Shown: positions 16,840 to 26,259, counted from the first letter of the stretch. The stretch: 64,000 nt of DNA from Lawsonella clevelandensis (GCF_003241315.1 NZ_QFOZ01000003.1:29611-93610); one strand, 5' to 3'. Notes: generated from the letters alone by a model not told the origin. A program made the numbers and translations.

Positions 16840-17604
16840 TTATGGAACCAGATAATGGGAGACACGCCGCAGCATCTTGCTCACAACATTGATATTGGGA
16901 ACATAGCCGCGTATTGCTATCTTGCCCAGGCCAATGAGGGCATAAACATCAGCACTACCGTCTAAAACAGATTGGAAAGTTTCTTTACTATCGAAGGTTA
17001 TCCACGAGAGAGGATCAAGGGGAGAGTCGTCGGGGGAGAACGTTAGGTGATGATCTTTAATCTGGCAGGCATACGTCATGTCGGCAGAGGGAATCTCAAT
17101 AGTGAGACCACCATCGTGCAGAGTGTTCGCAAGTTCCTGCCCAATGGGATCAGTATTGGCAACCTCGCATAATGACGCGAACACAATATATGCCGTAAGA
17201 AGAGTTTTGAGGTTCTCTTCCTCTGCCGTTAGTACGCGGTTGGGGGGAGTTTGAAAAATATACGATAGGCGGTCCGTGAGCTCAGTAAAAGGCCCCGTGA
17301 GGAAGCTCATGTGGCGGGCTCCCCAGATGGGTACGGGAATACTTTTACCGGCAATCATGGTGTTGACGTGCTCGGGGGAGACAAGTCCAAGACGGAGATC
17401 TGCTTTGGACGAGTTGGACGTTTCACTGCGTGCGGTACCGTGATCAAAAATGAGAGTGAGCGGGGTAATACCGGCGGCATCAAAACGTACAGATATGTCG
17501 CTGTCTTTGACGATATTGCGCGCAACAGGGTCATTGTTGACCAGCGGGACGCAGGATCGCAGAATGGCGTGCAAATTGATAGAGGCCAGAGTGCGAGTGT
17601 CCAT
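16840..17604 (-). CDS. SCP2-like sterol/lipid carrier domain protein, operon partner of the aminotransferase homologue
   Basis: A 254-residue soluble protein. Its C-terminal half ends in a pattern typical of SCP2 sterol-carrier domains: a hydrophobic strand with the acidic DGSADVYALIGLGKIAIRG, then a final helix. The N-terminal half contains a similar ADLRLGLVSPEHVNTMIAG segment, so it may be two degenerate SCP2-like domains. SCP2 folds bind lipids, fatty acyl chains or hydrophobic substrates. ATG 17604 has GGAGG at four to five bases; a longer in-frame start at 17628 is weaker. It lies upstream of the lysine-less aminotransferase and diverges from manA. Family assignment is by pattern only. 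Confidence 0.6.
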   Translation of the reverse strand: MDTRTLASINLHAILRSCVPLVNNDPVARNIVKDSDISVRFDAAGITPLTLIFDHGTARSETSNSSKADLRLGLVSPEHVNTMIAGKSIPVPIWGARHMSFLTGPFTELTDRLSYIFQTPPNRVLTAEEENLKTLLTAYIVFASLCEVANTDPIGQELANTLHDGGLTIEIPSADMTYACQIKDHHLTFSPDDSPLDPLSWITFDSKETFQSVLDGSADVYALIGLGKIAIRGYVPNINVVSKMLRRVSHYLVP

Positions 17605-17870
17605 TTTTCCTCCTACGGGGTAGGCCACGAATGCTTTCAGTCTAACGGGGGCTTTTCTTGGCAGCTTGGATTTGAGATCTGAGTTATCTTATAAGTTGTC
17701 ATCTAGCGTTGCTAAAAAACCGTTAGTAGTAGTGAGACGAGTACACTCTCAATGAATGTATAGCGTGAGGCGAGAACAGTTGCCGTAACTGGCAGACGTC
17801 ATACTGATAGCTAGTACAGAAGCAGTCAGTAGCAGACGGACTAGCCATATACCTCACTGGAAAGGCAATA

Positions 17871-19112
17871 ATGTACCTACTTGACGGTGCTATCCGAAAC
17901 TATGCCTGGGGCTCCCACCAAGAGCTTGCCGCATTGCGTGGCGCTCCTACCCCCACAGAACATCCGGAAGCAGAAATGTGGTTCGGTACCCACTCCGGGG
18001 ATCCGGCCCTGCTGGCCACGGATAATGACCGTACTCTGCGTGATGTCGTTGCCGCTGACCCTACCCATGAGCTCGGTTCGGCTACCGCTCATACGTTTGC
18101 GGACAATTTGCCGTTCCTTCTTAAACTGCTCGCGGCAGAAGAGCCACTATCGTTGCAGGCTCATCCCAGTTTGGCGCAAGCACAGGAAGGGTACGCGCGG
18201 GAGAATGCGCAAGGGGTGCCGTTAGATGCCCCAGACCGGAATTACCACGATCCCAACCATAAACCGGAGCTTATTGTTGGGCTGACGCGATTCCACGCAC
18301 TAGCCGGCTTCCGTGAACCACAACGCACACTTGAGCTTTTTGACGCGTTAAATGTCCCCCAACTGCAGCCTTATGTTGAAATGCTGCGTGCTGAACCTGA
18401 TGCTACTGGTATCCGCGCAGTTATGACCACCCTCATCACATTGACGGCAGACCAGTTGTGGGAGTGCATTACTGCCACGCAGGAGGCTGCACAGCGTCTT
18501 GTTGCCGCTAATGGGGAATGGGTTGATGAGTCCGTCACGTTCCTCGGTCTCGTCTCGGAATACGGTAATGATGCTGGTGCACTCTGCGCGCTGCTGCTTA
18601 ATCGCATTACCCTTGAACCCGGTGAAGCCATCTTTATGAAGTCGGGCATGTTGCATGCTTACCTGCATGGTGTCGGCGTGGAGATTATGGCCAACTCCGA
18701 CAATGTCCTCCGTGGGGGGCTTACCTCCAAGCACATTGATGTTCCCGAATTAATGCATGTTGTGCAGTTCGATGCCCTGCTTGACCCCATTGCACCGGCA
18801 GAGAATGTCGTCCTCTCCAGCCACGGTATTGTGCCGGCGGAGGGCATAGAGACCGTGGAATACCTCATCCCGGTTCCCGAGTTCCGTCTCAGCCGTTCTC
18901 ATCTTGCCCCCTGTAGGGAGAGCCACCTGGGTATCGAGGGGCCGTTTATTGTGCTTGTCACCGAGGGAACTGTCACTCTTACATCTCGCGAGTGCCCGGA
19001 AGGACTCAGCGTATCTGCTGGTCATGCTGCTTGGGTAGGGGCGTGGGAGGATCGTCCCACTATTGCGACGGGGGAGAATTCCGCCACCGTGTTTATTGCA
19101 CGGGTACCGTAA
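17871..19112 (+). CDS. manA: Mannose-6-phosphate isomerase, class I
   Basis: Interconverts fructose-6- and mannose-6-phosphate, the entry to GDP-mannose. It has 413 residues. Zinc-site motifs are QAHPSLAQA and NHKPELIVGLTRF; PYVEMLRA and KSGMLHAYLHGVGVEIMANSDN are also class I features. ATG 17871 follows GGAAAGG at five bases. The gene equals Rv3255c but is separated from pmmA by the SCP2/aminotransferase operon. About 60 bp downstream lies tmk, so manA-tmk-mtrA-mtrB-lpqB may be partly co-transcribed. Confidence 0.94.
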   Translation: MYLLDGAIRNYAWGSHQELAALRGAPTPTEHPEAEMWFGTHSGDPALLATDNDRTLRDVVAADPTHELGSATAHTFADNLPFLLKLLAAEEPLSLQAHPSLAQAQEGYARENAQGVPLDAPDRNYHDPNHKPELIVGLTRFHALAGFREPQRTLELFDALNVPQLQPYVEMLRAEPDATGIRAVMTTLITLTADQLWECITATQEAAQRLVAANGEWVDESVTFLGLVSEYGNDAGALCALLLNRITLEPGEAIFMKSGMLHAYLHGVGVEIMANSDNVLRGGLTSKHIDVPELMHVVQFDALLDPIAPAENVVLSSHGIVPAEGIETVEYLIPVPEFRLSRSHLAPCRESHLGIEGPFIVLVTEGTVTLTSRECPEGLSVSAGHAAWVGAWEDRPTIATGENSATVFIARVP

Positions 19113-19175
19113 AGCGGTGCAGTCGAAGATATGTAGCAGATACTAGGGAAGACGAGAGGAAATGGGAGGAGACGA

Positions 19176-19913
19176 ATGTTTCACAACGCTTTACTTGTCG
19201 CAGTTGAGGGTGTTGATGGTGCCGGAAAAAATACTCTCACCAGGAAAGTCTCCGCTCTGCTGGAATCATCGGGGAAACACGTCTCCCACATAGCATTTCC
19301 ACGTTATGGAACATTACATGCAGATCTTGCCGCAGCGGCTCTCCACGGAGAAATGGGAGATCTAGTGGAGAGTGCCTACGCCATGGCCACTCTTTTCGCA
19401 CTAGATCGCCGGGAATCACTACAGCCAGGAGGTGGATTGGCTGCCCTAGTTGATACGCCCGCCCCCGACACACAGGTAGTACAAACAGCGGAGCCTTCGC
19501 AGGAAATTTCCCGCATTATTATGATGGACCGCTGGGTCGCGTCTAATGCCGCCTATTCTGCTGCCCGTTTGCGGGAGTCTATTCAGCAGCCTGGGGGAGT
19601 AGTGGAATGGGTTGCCGCGTTGGAGTATGGACAATTCCAACTGCCAGCTCCAGACATAACGATCCTTCTGGATGTTCCTGTCGCCTTAGCGAGGAAACGG
19701 GCTGCACAGCGGGAAGCCTCCGACACTGCCCGTCGTCGAGATTTGTATGAACACGATAGTTCCCTGCAGGAGCGTACGGCCTCCGCATACCGCGATCTTG
19801 CGCACGCTCACTGGTATGGACCGTGGTTATCCGTTAGCGCAGATGTGAATCCGGAAGACGTGGCGCGCGCTATCCTTGCCGCTAAGATAGGAGTGCCTCC
19901 CCATCGTGGTTAG
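19176..19913 (+). CDS. tmk: Thymidylate kinase
   Basis: Phosphorylates dTMP to dTDP for DNA synthesis. It has 245 residues, with the P-loop EGVDGAGKNT near the N-terminus, FPRYGTLHADLAAAALHGE, MATLFALDR and MMDRWVASNAAYSAARL (the DR-Y motif, here DRW). The residue after GK in the P-loop is Asn instead of the common Thr or Ser (Arg in the M. tuberculosis enzyme). A middle insertion of about 20 residues (ALVDTPAPDTQVVQTAEP) precedes the DRW motif. ATG 19176 follows GGGAGGAG. It lies just upstream of mtrA, as Rv3247c does. Confidence 0.93.
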   Translation: MFHNALLVAVEGVDGAGKNTLTRKVSALLESSGKHVSHIAFPRYGTLHADLAAAALHGEMGDLVESAYAMATLFALDRRESLQPGGGLAALVDTPAPDTQVVQTAEPSQEISRIIMMDRWVASNAAYSAARLRESIQQPGGVVEWVAALEYGQFQLPAPDITILLDVPVALARKRAAQREASDTARRRDLYEHDSSLQERTASAYRDLAHAHWYGPWLSVSADVNPEDVARAILAAKIGVPPHRG

Positions 19914-19922
19914 GAGGCTTGC

Positions 19923-20621
19923 ATGAGTACAGGAGGAGCCACTATGGTGCATATTCTCATTGTCGATGACGATGAAGCTCTTGCCGAAATGCTCGGTATT
20001 GTGTTGGAAAACGAAGGTTTTACCACCACTATCGTCGGTGACGGCAATGAAGCCCTGCGGCTTTACCAGGAAATTAATCCCGATCTCATTCTCCTTGACC
20101 TCATGCTGCCAGGTATGAATGGTGTGGATGTCTGTAAAGAGATTCGCCGCTCCTCAGCAGTCCCTATCATTATGCTGACAGCTAAGACGGACACCATTGA
20201 TGTTGTTCTCGGTCTTGAATCTGGCGCGGATGACTATGTGACGAAACCTTTCAAACCAAAGGAACTTGTGGCACGAGTGCGTGCGCGGCTCCGTCATAAT
20301 CAAGAGCAGTCTTCCGACGTTCTGACCATTGGCAATGTTTCTATTAATGTGGATGCGCATACTGTTACGCGTGATGGAAAATATGTTTCCCTTACCCCGC
20401 TAGAGTTCAATTTATTGAAGGAACTTGCATCTAAGCCGGGTCGTGTTCTCAGCCGCGAGACGCTCCTTGAACACGTGTGGGGATACGATCATGCCGCCGA
20501 TTCGCGTCTTATTAACGTTCACGTACAGCGACTCCGGTCCAAGATTGAGGAAGACCCAGAAAATCCGAAAATTGTTGTGACGGTCCGTGGTATCGGCTAT
20601 AAAGCTGGTACTGGAAACTAA
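19923..20621 (+). CDS. mtrA: Response regulator MtrA
   Basis: OmpR-family regulator of 232 residues: receiver domain (phospho-acceptor D59 in LLDLMLPGMNG, Lys in DYVTKPFKP) and C-terminal winged helix (LTPLEFNLLKELASKPG, WGYDHAADSRLINVHVQRLR). MtrA is the conserved actinobacterial regulator of cell division, replication initiation and cell-wall genes. ATG 19923 follows AGGAGG at five bases. A second ATG at 19944, also behind AGGAGG, would remove seven residues; both look usable. It is co-directional with mtrB three bases downstream. Confidence 0.96.
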   Translation: MSTGGATMVHILIVDDDEALAEMLGIVLENEGFTTTIVGDGNEALRLYQEINPDLILLDLMLPGMNGVDVCKEIRRSSAVPIIMLTAKTDTIDVVLGLESGADDYVTKPFKPKELVARVRARLRHNQEQSSDVLTIGNVSINVDAHTVTRDGKYVSLTPLEFNLLKELASKPGRVLSRETLLEHVWGYDHAADSRLINVHVQRLRSKIEEDPENPKIVVTVRGIGYKAGTGN

Positions 20622-20624
20622 CCG

Positions 20625-22616
20625 ATGCGGCACCATTTCCACCGCTCCCACAAGCTCGGCGGTAAAACTTCCACTCCCGCAGAGGTTTCCGCGTCCAGCA
20701 CGGGGGAGAACGGTTCGGCTACACGCTCTCACGCCACTGATACCGTCAGTGATGAAACACCGCAGGAACAGTCTTCCCATACTCTACCGAGGTGGGGTCG
20801 TCGTATTTCTCGTTGGGTGAAACAGCACTGGCGGCAGTCTCTCCAATTCCGAACTGTCACCACCACTATTGTGCTGGCTACGCTTATTCTTACCTTGACT
20901 CTTTTCGGTCTATCGGCGCAGATTGCTCAGCGTATTCTCGACAGTAAAGTAGCCGGTGCGGAGCGGGACCTTAATACTGCGCGTGTCATTGTGGAAGCTC
21001 AGTTGAACGGATCTGACCGGTCCGCTACAGATGAAGCACGCATGACCAATGCCCTGGCAGTTCTTACCGCACAAGGTCCACAAGCTGGGCAGTTATCCGC
21101 GAATGCAGGTTCTTTCGTGCCCGTCCTTTATGTTCCGGCAGATGGGTTGCATCATGCTGTTTCTGCTCCCGCTAATCTCACGATCCCCTCGTCCCTAACA
21201 AATTTTATTAGTTCGAACCAAGTCTCATATCAGTACTCGCACATGGATTTAGGTGCGGGGGATACCAAAGTTCTCATTGTTGGCAGCCCCACCAATGTAG
21301 ACATGCCAGACCTCCAGCTTTACCTCATTTATTCACTGGCGGGGGAGGAGAAAACTCTTAACCTCTTTAACACCACCCTCTTTTCGGGCGGTCTGCTTAT
21401 TGTCGTTCTCATGGGATTCGCCTCCTATTTTGTGTCACGACAGATGGTGCGTCCTATCCGGCAAGCTGCTAATGCCGCCCAGCGTTTCGCCTCCGGCGAT
21501 CTGGATGCGCGTATGGAGGTGCGAGGGGAAGACGATTTCGCCCGCCTAGGTACATCCTTCAATGAGATGGCAGAGTCGCTGCAGCAACAAATTGTTCAAT
21601 TGGAGGAATTTGGATCCGCGCAAAAACGCTTCACCTCTGATGTGTCACACGAATTGCGCACTCCGCTAACAACGGTGCGTATGGCCGCCGATATTATCTA
21701 TGACCACGCAGACGACCTCGATCCGGGCACTGCGCGTGCGGCACAATTGATGGTGAAAGAACTCGATAAGTTTGAATCTCTCCTGAATGATTTGTTGGAA
21801 ATCTCCCGCCACGATGCCGGTGTTGCCGAGCTCAATTCCGAACGCATCGATATTCGTACGTGTGTCTACTCCGCAGTGGCTTCAGTGTCTGGAGTGGCTG
21901 CTTCTACAGATGTTTCCGCAGAGATAGACATGCCGGATGAGCCCGTCATGTGTGAAGTGGATTCTCGTCGAGTGGAGCGTATTCTCCGTAATCTTCTCGC
22001 TAATGCCTATGATCACAGCAAAGGAAAACCCGTTATTTTGACGGTGCGCGCCGGCACAGACACAGTCGGCATTTCTGTGCGTGATCATGGTGTTGGCCTC
22101 AAACCAGGAGAAGCGAAAAAAGTCTTTGATCGTTTCTGGCGCGCCGACCCATCACGTGTCCGCCAATCTGGTGGAACCGGACTAGGGCTAGCTATTGCAA
22201 CCCAGGATGCGGAACTCCATGGTGGACGGTTGGAAGCCTGGGGCGTTCCCGGAGAAGGCTCTTGTTTCCGGCTGACGCTACCCCGTGAAGCTGGCCATCC
22301 TCTTACTAGTTCCCCAGTGCCACTGCGTTTCCCTGTGGGGGACCAAACGGAAGTGACAGAGCCTATGGCAACAGGCGAAATTCCTTTGAGTATTGTGGCT
22401 GATACATCGGAAGCGGATAGCGATACTGACGCATCTGCCGGTGATGATTCTGCCACTACGTCACCTTCTGCAAGCCCCTTACAAGGCGTTGCAGAGGCAC
22501 CCGTAACAACAGCCGATGTCCCCTCCTCTTCGTCTCACTACACTGCCAGCACGGCTGGCAGTACAACTAGCAGTACAACTAGCAGTATGACTGGTGGTAC
22601 GGAGGATGATGACTGA
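20625..22616 (+). CDS. mtrB: Sensor histidine kinase MtrB
   Basis: Membrane kinase of 663 residues paired with MtrA. It has a 75-residue charged, Ser/Thr-rich cytoplasmic N-terminus, TM1 about 80-103, an extracytoplasmic sensor region, TM2 about 245-268, HAMP, HisKA with the phospho-His H342 in SHELRTPLTTV, and the HATPase boxes (NLLANAYDHS, GGTGLGLAIA). The last 100 residues after the kinase core are Ser-, Thr- and Asp-rich and probably disordered. ATG 20625 comes right after the mtrA stop with no clear Shine-Dalgarno, so it relies on coupling. Its stop overlaps the lpqB start. Confidence 0.95.
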   Translation: MRHHFHRSHKLGGKTSTPAEVSASSTGENGSATRSHATDTVSDETPQEQSSHTLPRWGRRISRWVKQHWRQSLQFRTVTTTIVLATLILTLTLFGLSAQIAQRILDSKVAGAERDLNTARVIVEAQLNGSDRSATDEARMTNALAVLTAQGPQAGQLSANAGSFVPVLYVPADGLHHAVSAPANLTIPSSLTNFISSNQVSYQYSHMDLGAGDTKVLIVGSPTNVDMPDLQLYLIYSLAGEEKTLNLFNTTLFSGGLLIVVLMGFASYFVSRQMVRPIRQAANAAQRFASGDLDARMEVRGEDDFARLGTSFNEMAESLQQQIVQLEEFGSAQKRFTSDVSHELRTPLTTVRMAADIIYDHADDLDPGTARAAQLMVKELDKFESLLNDLLEISRHDAGVAELNSERIDIRTCVYSAVASVSGVAASTDVSAEIDMPDEPVMCEVDSRRVERILRNLLANAYDHSKGKPVILTVRAGTDTVGISVRDHGVGLKPGEAKKVFDRFWRADPSRVRQSGGTGLGLAIATQDAELHGGRLEAWGVPGEGSCFRLTLPREAGHPLTSSPVPLRFPVGDQTEVTEPMATGEIPLSIVADTSEADSDTDASAGDDSATTSPSASPLQGVAEAPVTTADVPSSSSHYTASTAGSTTSSTTSSMTGGTEDDD

Positions 22617-24367
22617 TGAGTAATCATTTCTACCGCACGAAGCTTCTTCCCCTGCTGTGTGCCCTTCTTCTCCTTGGCGGAACAGTATCGCTAAACGCAT
22701 GCACCGCTATCCCCTCCGACACCCCGCCGCAATCGCTCGGGCAATTCCGGCGGATGCCCATTACCTTCCATCCTCCCAAACCGCAGCCTGGGCGCTCCCC
22801 GGATCTCCTCCTCCGAGATTTCATTCGTGCAGCTGCAGTCCCCACTGATCAACATGCTGCCGCGCGTCTTTTCCTCACCTCTAAAGGCAACGAGGAGTGG
22901 AAAAACCACACGACGTTTAAAGTGGTCGATCGTGTGGACGTCAACACCATAGCTACGCCTACTACTGATAGTTTGGTCATGCAGGTGCGTGCCCGCTCCA
23001 TGGGAGAAGTCGATAAACAAGGGTCCTTCCGCTCCCATATCTCTACATCGACATTTCAGGTAAAGATGCGTCGTATCAATCGACAATGGCTCATTGACTG
23101 TTTCCCCGATGAACTTCTTGTCGATAAAGAAGCCTTCATGTCTACGTATGAGTCCCAGTCTGTCTACTATCTGGACTCCACAGGATCGCGCGCTGTCCCT
23201 GATCCGCGCTGGCTATATGCGCAAAATAATCGACTGCCAACTATGCTCATGCAGCTTTTGGTGCAGGAGCCGTCACCGCAGCTTCGCACTGTAGTGAATA
23301 GTGAATTATCGCCGTCTGTTCATATTTCCGTAGTTCCCGGAATTCAAGGTAATGGAGTTGACGTTGAGATCTCCAACTATCACTCCACATCGGAAACAGC
23401 ACGTCAACGGCTTGCTGCGCAGATTATTTTCACTTTTGAACGCGCCCGTATTCATGGACCGTTCTACATTAGTGTGAACGGTAGTCCGTTAGACCCCAAC
23501 CATCGTGACGGGTGGACACCAGCTGATGTCATTCACTATGACCCCATGTTCGCCACCCATAAGAATCCCGTGCACCTGCACGCCATCACATCTGATGGAC
23601 TGATGAAAGTGACCTCCAACTTGGAACCCGTCAAGGGGCCACTGGGGCACTCGCAGGGTATTCATGCGGCGGCATTCTCGCGTGGGGGCGGCATGATTGG
23701 TGTGGTGGAAGAAGTACGCCATAAACAGCACACTGCACTAGAAGTAAAGATGGGTCCGGTAGGAGGACCACTAGTTTCTGTGATGCGCGGCAGTCGCTTC
23801 TCGCGTCCTACCTGGGGGCCCACTGGTCAAGACATGTGGATCGTGTCCGGTGATGGGCAACTTAACCGTATTACATGGCAAAATGGGCGCCCCCCACTTG
23901 TGACGCGCGTGAACACACACGATCTAAGTAACAAACCTGATTTCAGTACGCTTGCTATTTCTCCAGATGGTGTGCGCATGGCCTACATCTCTGGAGGGAA
24001 ACTCTTTATTGCCACCGTCTATAACGGCCGCAATGGTGATGTAGCGCTTAAGAATCCACGGCGTATCTATGTTTCCGGGGATGAAGTTGTCCTATCACTT
24101 GCCTGGCGAACTGCGACAACACTTATTGTCGGCGGTTCGTTAACAGATCAACCAGTACTGATGATGTCCGTTGACGGTGCCTCCATCACCCCCTTGGGAG
24201 TCCGTAACGTCACTGCGCCCGTGTCGGTTGTTGTCGCTAATCCCAGTGGCGTGTACGTACAGGACAGTCGTGATGTGATGCGGCTTGAGCAAGGGTCGGA
24301 AGGCTTCTGGCAAGATGTGCCAGCGTTAGTGAATTCCTCCCACGCCATTCCAGTACTGGAAGGCTGA
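22616..24367 (+). CDS. lpqB: Lipoprotein LpqB, MtrAB accessory protein
   Basis: A 583-residue secreted lipoprotein with a type II signal peptide and lipobox LNAC (Cys29). A GerMN-type domain occupies the middle and a beta-propeller-like C-terminal half carries repeated LSP- and SPDG-type strands (LAISPDGVRMAYISGG). LpqB binds the MtrB sensor and modulates its signalling in mycobacteria. Start ATG 22616 overlaps the mtrB stop (TGATG), completing the mtrA-mtrB-lpqB operon. Confidence 0.94.
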   Translation: MSNHFYRTKLLPLLCALLLLGGTVSLNACTAIPSDTPPQSLGQFRRMPITFHPPKPQPGRSPDLLLRDFIRAAAVPTDQHAAARLFLTSKGNEEWKNHTTFKVVDRVDVNTIATPTTDSLVMQVRARSMGEVDKQGSFRSHISTSTFQVKMRRINRQWLIDCFPDELLVDKEAFMSTYESQSVYYLDSTGSRAVPDPRWLYAQNNRLPTMLMQLLVQEPSPQLRTVVNSELSPSVHISVVPGIQGNGVDVEISNYHSTSETARQRLAAQIIFTFERARIHGPFYISVNGSPLDPNHRDGWTPADVIHYDPMFATHKNPVHLHAITSDGLMKVTSNLEPVKGPLGHSQGIHAAAFSRGGGMIGVVEEVRHKQHTALEVKMGPVGGPLVSVMRGSRFSRPTWGPTGQDMWIVSGDGQLNRITWQNGRPPLVTRVNTHDLSNKPDFSTLAISPDGVRMAYISGGKLFIATVYNGRNGDVALKNPRRIYVSGDEVVLSLAWRTATTLIVGGSLTDQPVLMMSVDGASITPLGVRNVTAPVSVVVANPSGVYVQDSRDVMRLEQGSEGFWQDVPALVNSSHAIPVLEG

Positions 24368-24376
24368 TAGAACGCC

Positions 24377-25258
24377 GTGACATTCTCTGCCGGCCAAGGG
24401 CTGCACGAATTACTTGTGCCAGTGCGGTGTGCTGGCTGCGGTGCCCCAGGAGTGGACTGGTGCGAAAAGTGTCACAAACATCTTGCTGGTCCACCGCGCC
24501 GTATCCATCCGCGAGTAGCTATTCCCTGCCCCGTGTGGAGTATTTCACCCTATAGCGGTCCAGTTGCCGCAGGTATAGTCGCTCTCAAGGAAGATCGACG
24601 GCAAGCGTTAGCACAGCCATTCGGGCAAGCATTAGCGCATGCTGCGGCACAGTTAGTTGCAGCGGGGGAGATTCTGCACCCGGCGGAGAGGCCGTGGCTA
24701 CTTGTACCGGCCCCGTCTACTGCCCTTTCTATACGGGAACGCGGATTCCACCATGTGCGTGAAATAGCTGAGGCTATGGCCCATACGTTGCAGGGGGCAC
24801 AGTATGACCAGCTTTCTCAGGGTATTCAGTCTGTTCAGCCTGTTCAGTGGAAACACCCGAGTGGGCAGTGTGATGGGCAAACTGCCTCGCTTGACGCACT
24901 GTTGGGAGGCATATCAGGGGAGATAGTTGTGGCGGATGTTCTCCAGGCTGCCCCGCATACTGATGCCGTGGGGCTTACTGCCACTCAAAGGCGTGACAAT
25001 CTGGCGGGCACTATTACGTGTCATACGCAGGTAGTAGAGCAGTTGGAGCACCTTGCAGAAACTATAACGTCACCCCAGATGACGTCTGCTCCAACAATTT
25101 CTAGCAGTAGTGGAATACCGCAAAAAAGAGTATCTCGCTGGGAAATTCTGCTTGTGGATGATGTGACAACAACTGGTGCCACTATAGCGGAGTGTTTTTT
25201 CGCCTTGCATAACTGTGGTTTACGCCTCCGAGGTGCATTAACTCTGTGCGCGGCGTAG
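24377..25258 (+). CDS. ComF-family phosphoribosyltransferase-like protein
   Basis: A 293-residue homologue of Rv3242c. The N-terminus has a zinc-ribbon-like Cys set (VRCAGCGAPG and WCEKCHKH). The C-terminus has a PRTase motif ILLVDDVTTTGAT. PAPSTALSIRERGFHHV and ATQRRDNLAGT are typical ComF segments. ComF proteins are needed for DNA uptake in naturally competent bacteria; their role in actinobacteria is not established. About 100 residues between the RERGFHHV and QRRDN segments are longer and less conserved than usual. GTG 24377 is nine bases after lpqB. Confidence 0.88.
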   Translation: MTFSAGQGLHELLVPVRCAGCGAPGVDWCEKCHKHLAGPPRRIHPRVAIPCPVWSISPYSGPVAAGIVALKEDRRQALAQPFGQALAHAAAQLVAAGEILHPAERPWLLVPAPSTALSIRERGFHHVREIAEAMAHTLQGAQYDQLSQGIQSVQPVQWKHPSGQCDGQTASLDALLGGISGEIVVADVLQAAPHTDAVGLTATQRRDNLAGTITCHTQVVEQLEHLAETITSPQMTSAPTISSSSGIPQKRVSRWEILLVDDVTTTGATIAECFFALHNCGLRLRGALTLCAA

Positions 25259-25458
25259 GCGGCGCATACCTACCGACAAGAAGTTAAATAATAGTTGTGG
25301 CAACCCAAAGAACTCTTCTGCAAACCCAGCTACATTGGGAGGTGAAGGGACCGAGATGCTCTGTAGAGGTACTCGGGAGCTTCAGTACCACCGACGCCAC
25401 CGTGGACAGCGGCAACCGTTAGTGGACCGCGGGCGGTGGCCCGTACAGGAGGTTTGTC
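25259..25458 (+). promoter_or_regulatory. Structured 200-nt leader upstream of hpf
   Basis: No gene is visible. Several hairpins can form: CCCA/TGGG around 25325, GGTACT/AGTACC around 25366-25387, and CCACCG/CGGTGG bracketing a GC-rich stretch close to the hpf start. Structured raiA-associated RNA motifs are known upstream of hpf/raiA genes, so this may be a regulatory leader. The call is by position and pairing only. Confidence 0.35.
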
Positions 25459-26199
25459 ATGTCGAAGCGTGATTCCATCCAGGAAGACGACCAAGAACAC
25501 TTCGGACTGCCCACTGAGGCGGAGGAAGACGAAGGTCTCGTTCCTAACGCCCAAGTTATTATTCACGGGCGCAATGTTGAAGTGCCGGAGCATTTTGCTC
25601 GCCGCATTAAGAGCAAGCTGGCTCGCCTAGAACGACTCGATCCCAGCATTATGCGATTTGAGGTAGAGCTTCGTCACGAAAAGAATCCGCGTCAGTCTCG
25701 CGTTCGCGACCGGATAGAGATTACTGGCCACCGCAAGGGCGCCCCCGTGCGTGCTGAAGCGGCGGAAGATAGCTTCTATGCGGCACTCGAGTCCGCCTGC
25801 GACAAGCTTGAGCGTTCCCTTCATAAGGTGAAGGCACGCCGTCGCATTGCACGGTCTGGCCACCGCACTCCCACTTCTTTGCACGAGGCATCTGCAGCAT
25901 TTGTAGATGATGATGTGAAGGCGATCAAAGTTGACAATAAAGATGCCGCTACACGTGCTACTGAAGCAGACTTTGGTGAGGTAGATACCTATGCGGATCT
26001 TGTTGAGGATGATCTCCCCGGGCGTATTGTGCGTCGCAAAGTCCACCCGGATGATCCCATGACGGTAGATGATGCCCTGTACCAAATGGAGCTAGTGGGG
26101 CATGATTTCTTCCTCTTCCACAACTCTGAAACTGATAAGCCGTGCGTGGTTTACCGCCGTCGAGCCTATGATTATGGATTAATTACCCTCGGCGAATAA
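25459..26199 (+). CDS. hpf: Long-form ribosome hibernation promoting factor
   Basis: A 246-residue long HPF. The N-terminal domain (VIIHGRNVEVPEHFARRIKSK) binds near the decoding centre. The C-terminal domain, preceded by IVRRKVHPDDPMTVDDA and ending GHDFFLFHN...YRRRAYDYGLI, dimerises the factor to make 100S ribosomes. It is the Rv3241c homologue and lies directly upstream of secA1, as in mycobacteria. ATG 25459 has a strong AGGAGG at six bases. A good terminator follows. Confidence 0.94.
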   Translation: MSKRDSIQEDDQEHFGLPTEAEEDEGLVPNAQVIIHGRNVEVPEHFARRIKSKLARLERLDPSIMRFEVELRHEKNPRQSRVRDRIEITGHRKGAPVRAEAAEDSFYAALESACDKLERSLHKVKARRRIARSGHRTPTSLHEASAAFVDDDVKAIKVDNKDAATRATEADFGEVDTYADLVEDDLPGRIVRRKVHPDDPMTVDDALYQMELVGHDFFLFHNSETDKPCVVYRRRAYDYGLITLGE

Positions 26200-26227
26200 T
26201 GTAAATCGCGAATAATCAGTAAGATAG

Positions 26228-26259
26228 AGACCGGCTGTATTTACCAGTGCAGCCGGTCT
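26228..26259 (+). terminator. Rho-independent terminator after hpf
   Basis: AGACCGGCTG pairs with CAGCCGGTCT (10-bp perfect stem, 12-nt loop) followed by TTATT. Confidence 0.85.

Noticed and set aside
19923..25258. Possible horizontal transfer in the mtrA-comF block because of Ser/Thr-rich tails
   Set aside because: Gene order and core sequences are the standard actinobacterial ones; the tails are ordinary disordered regions.
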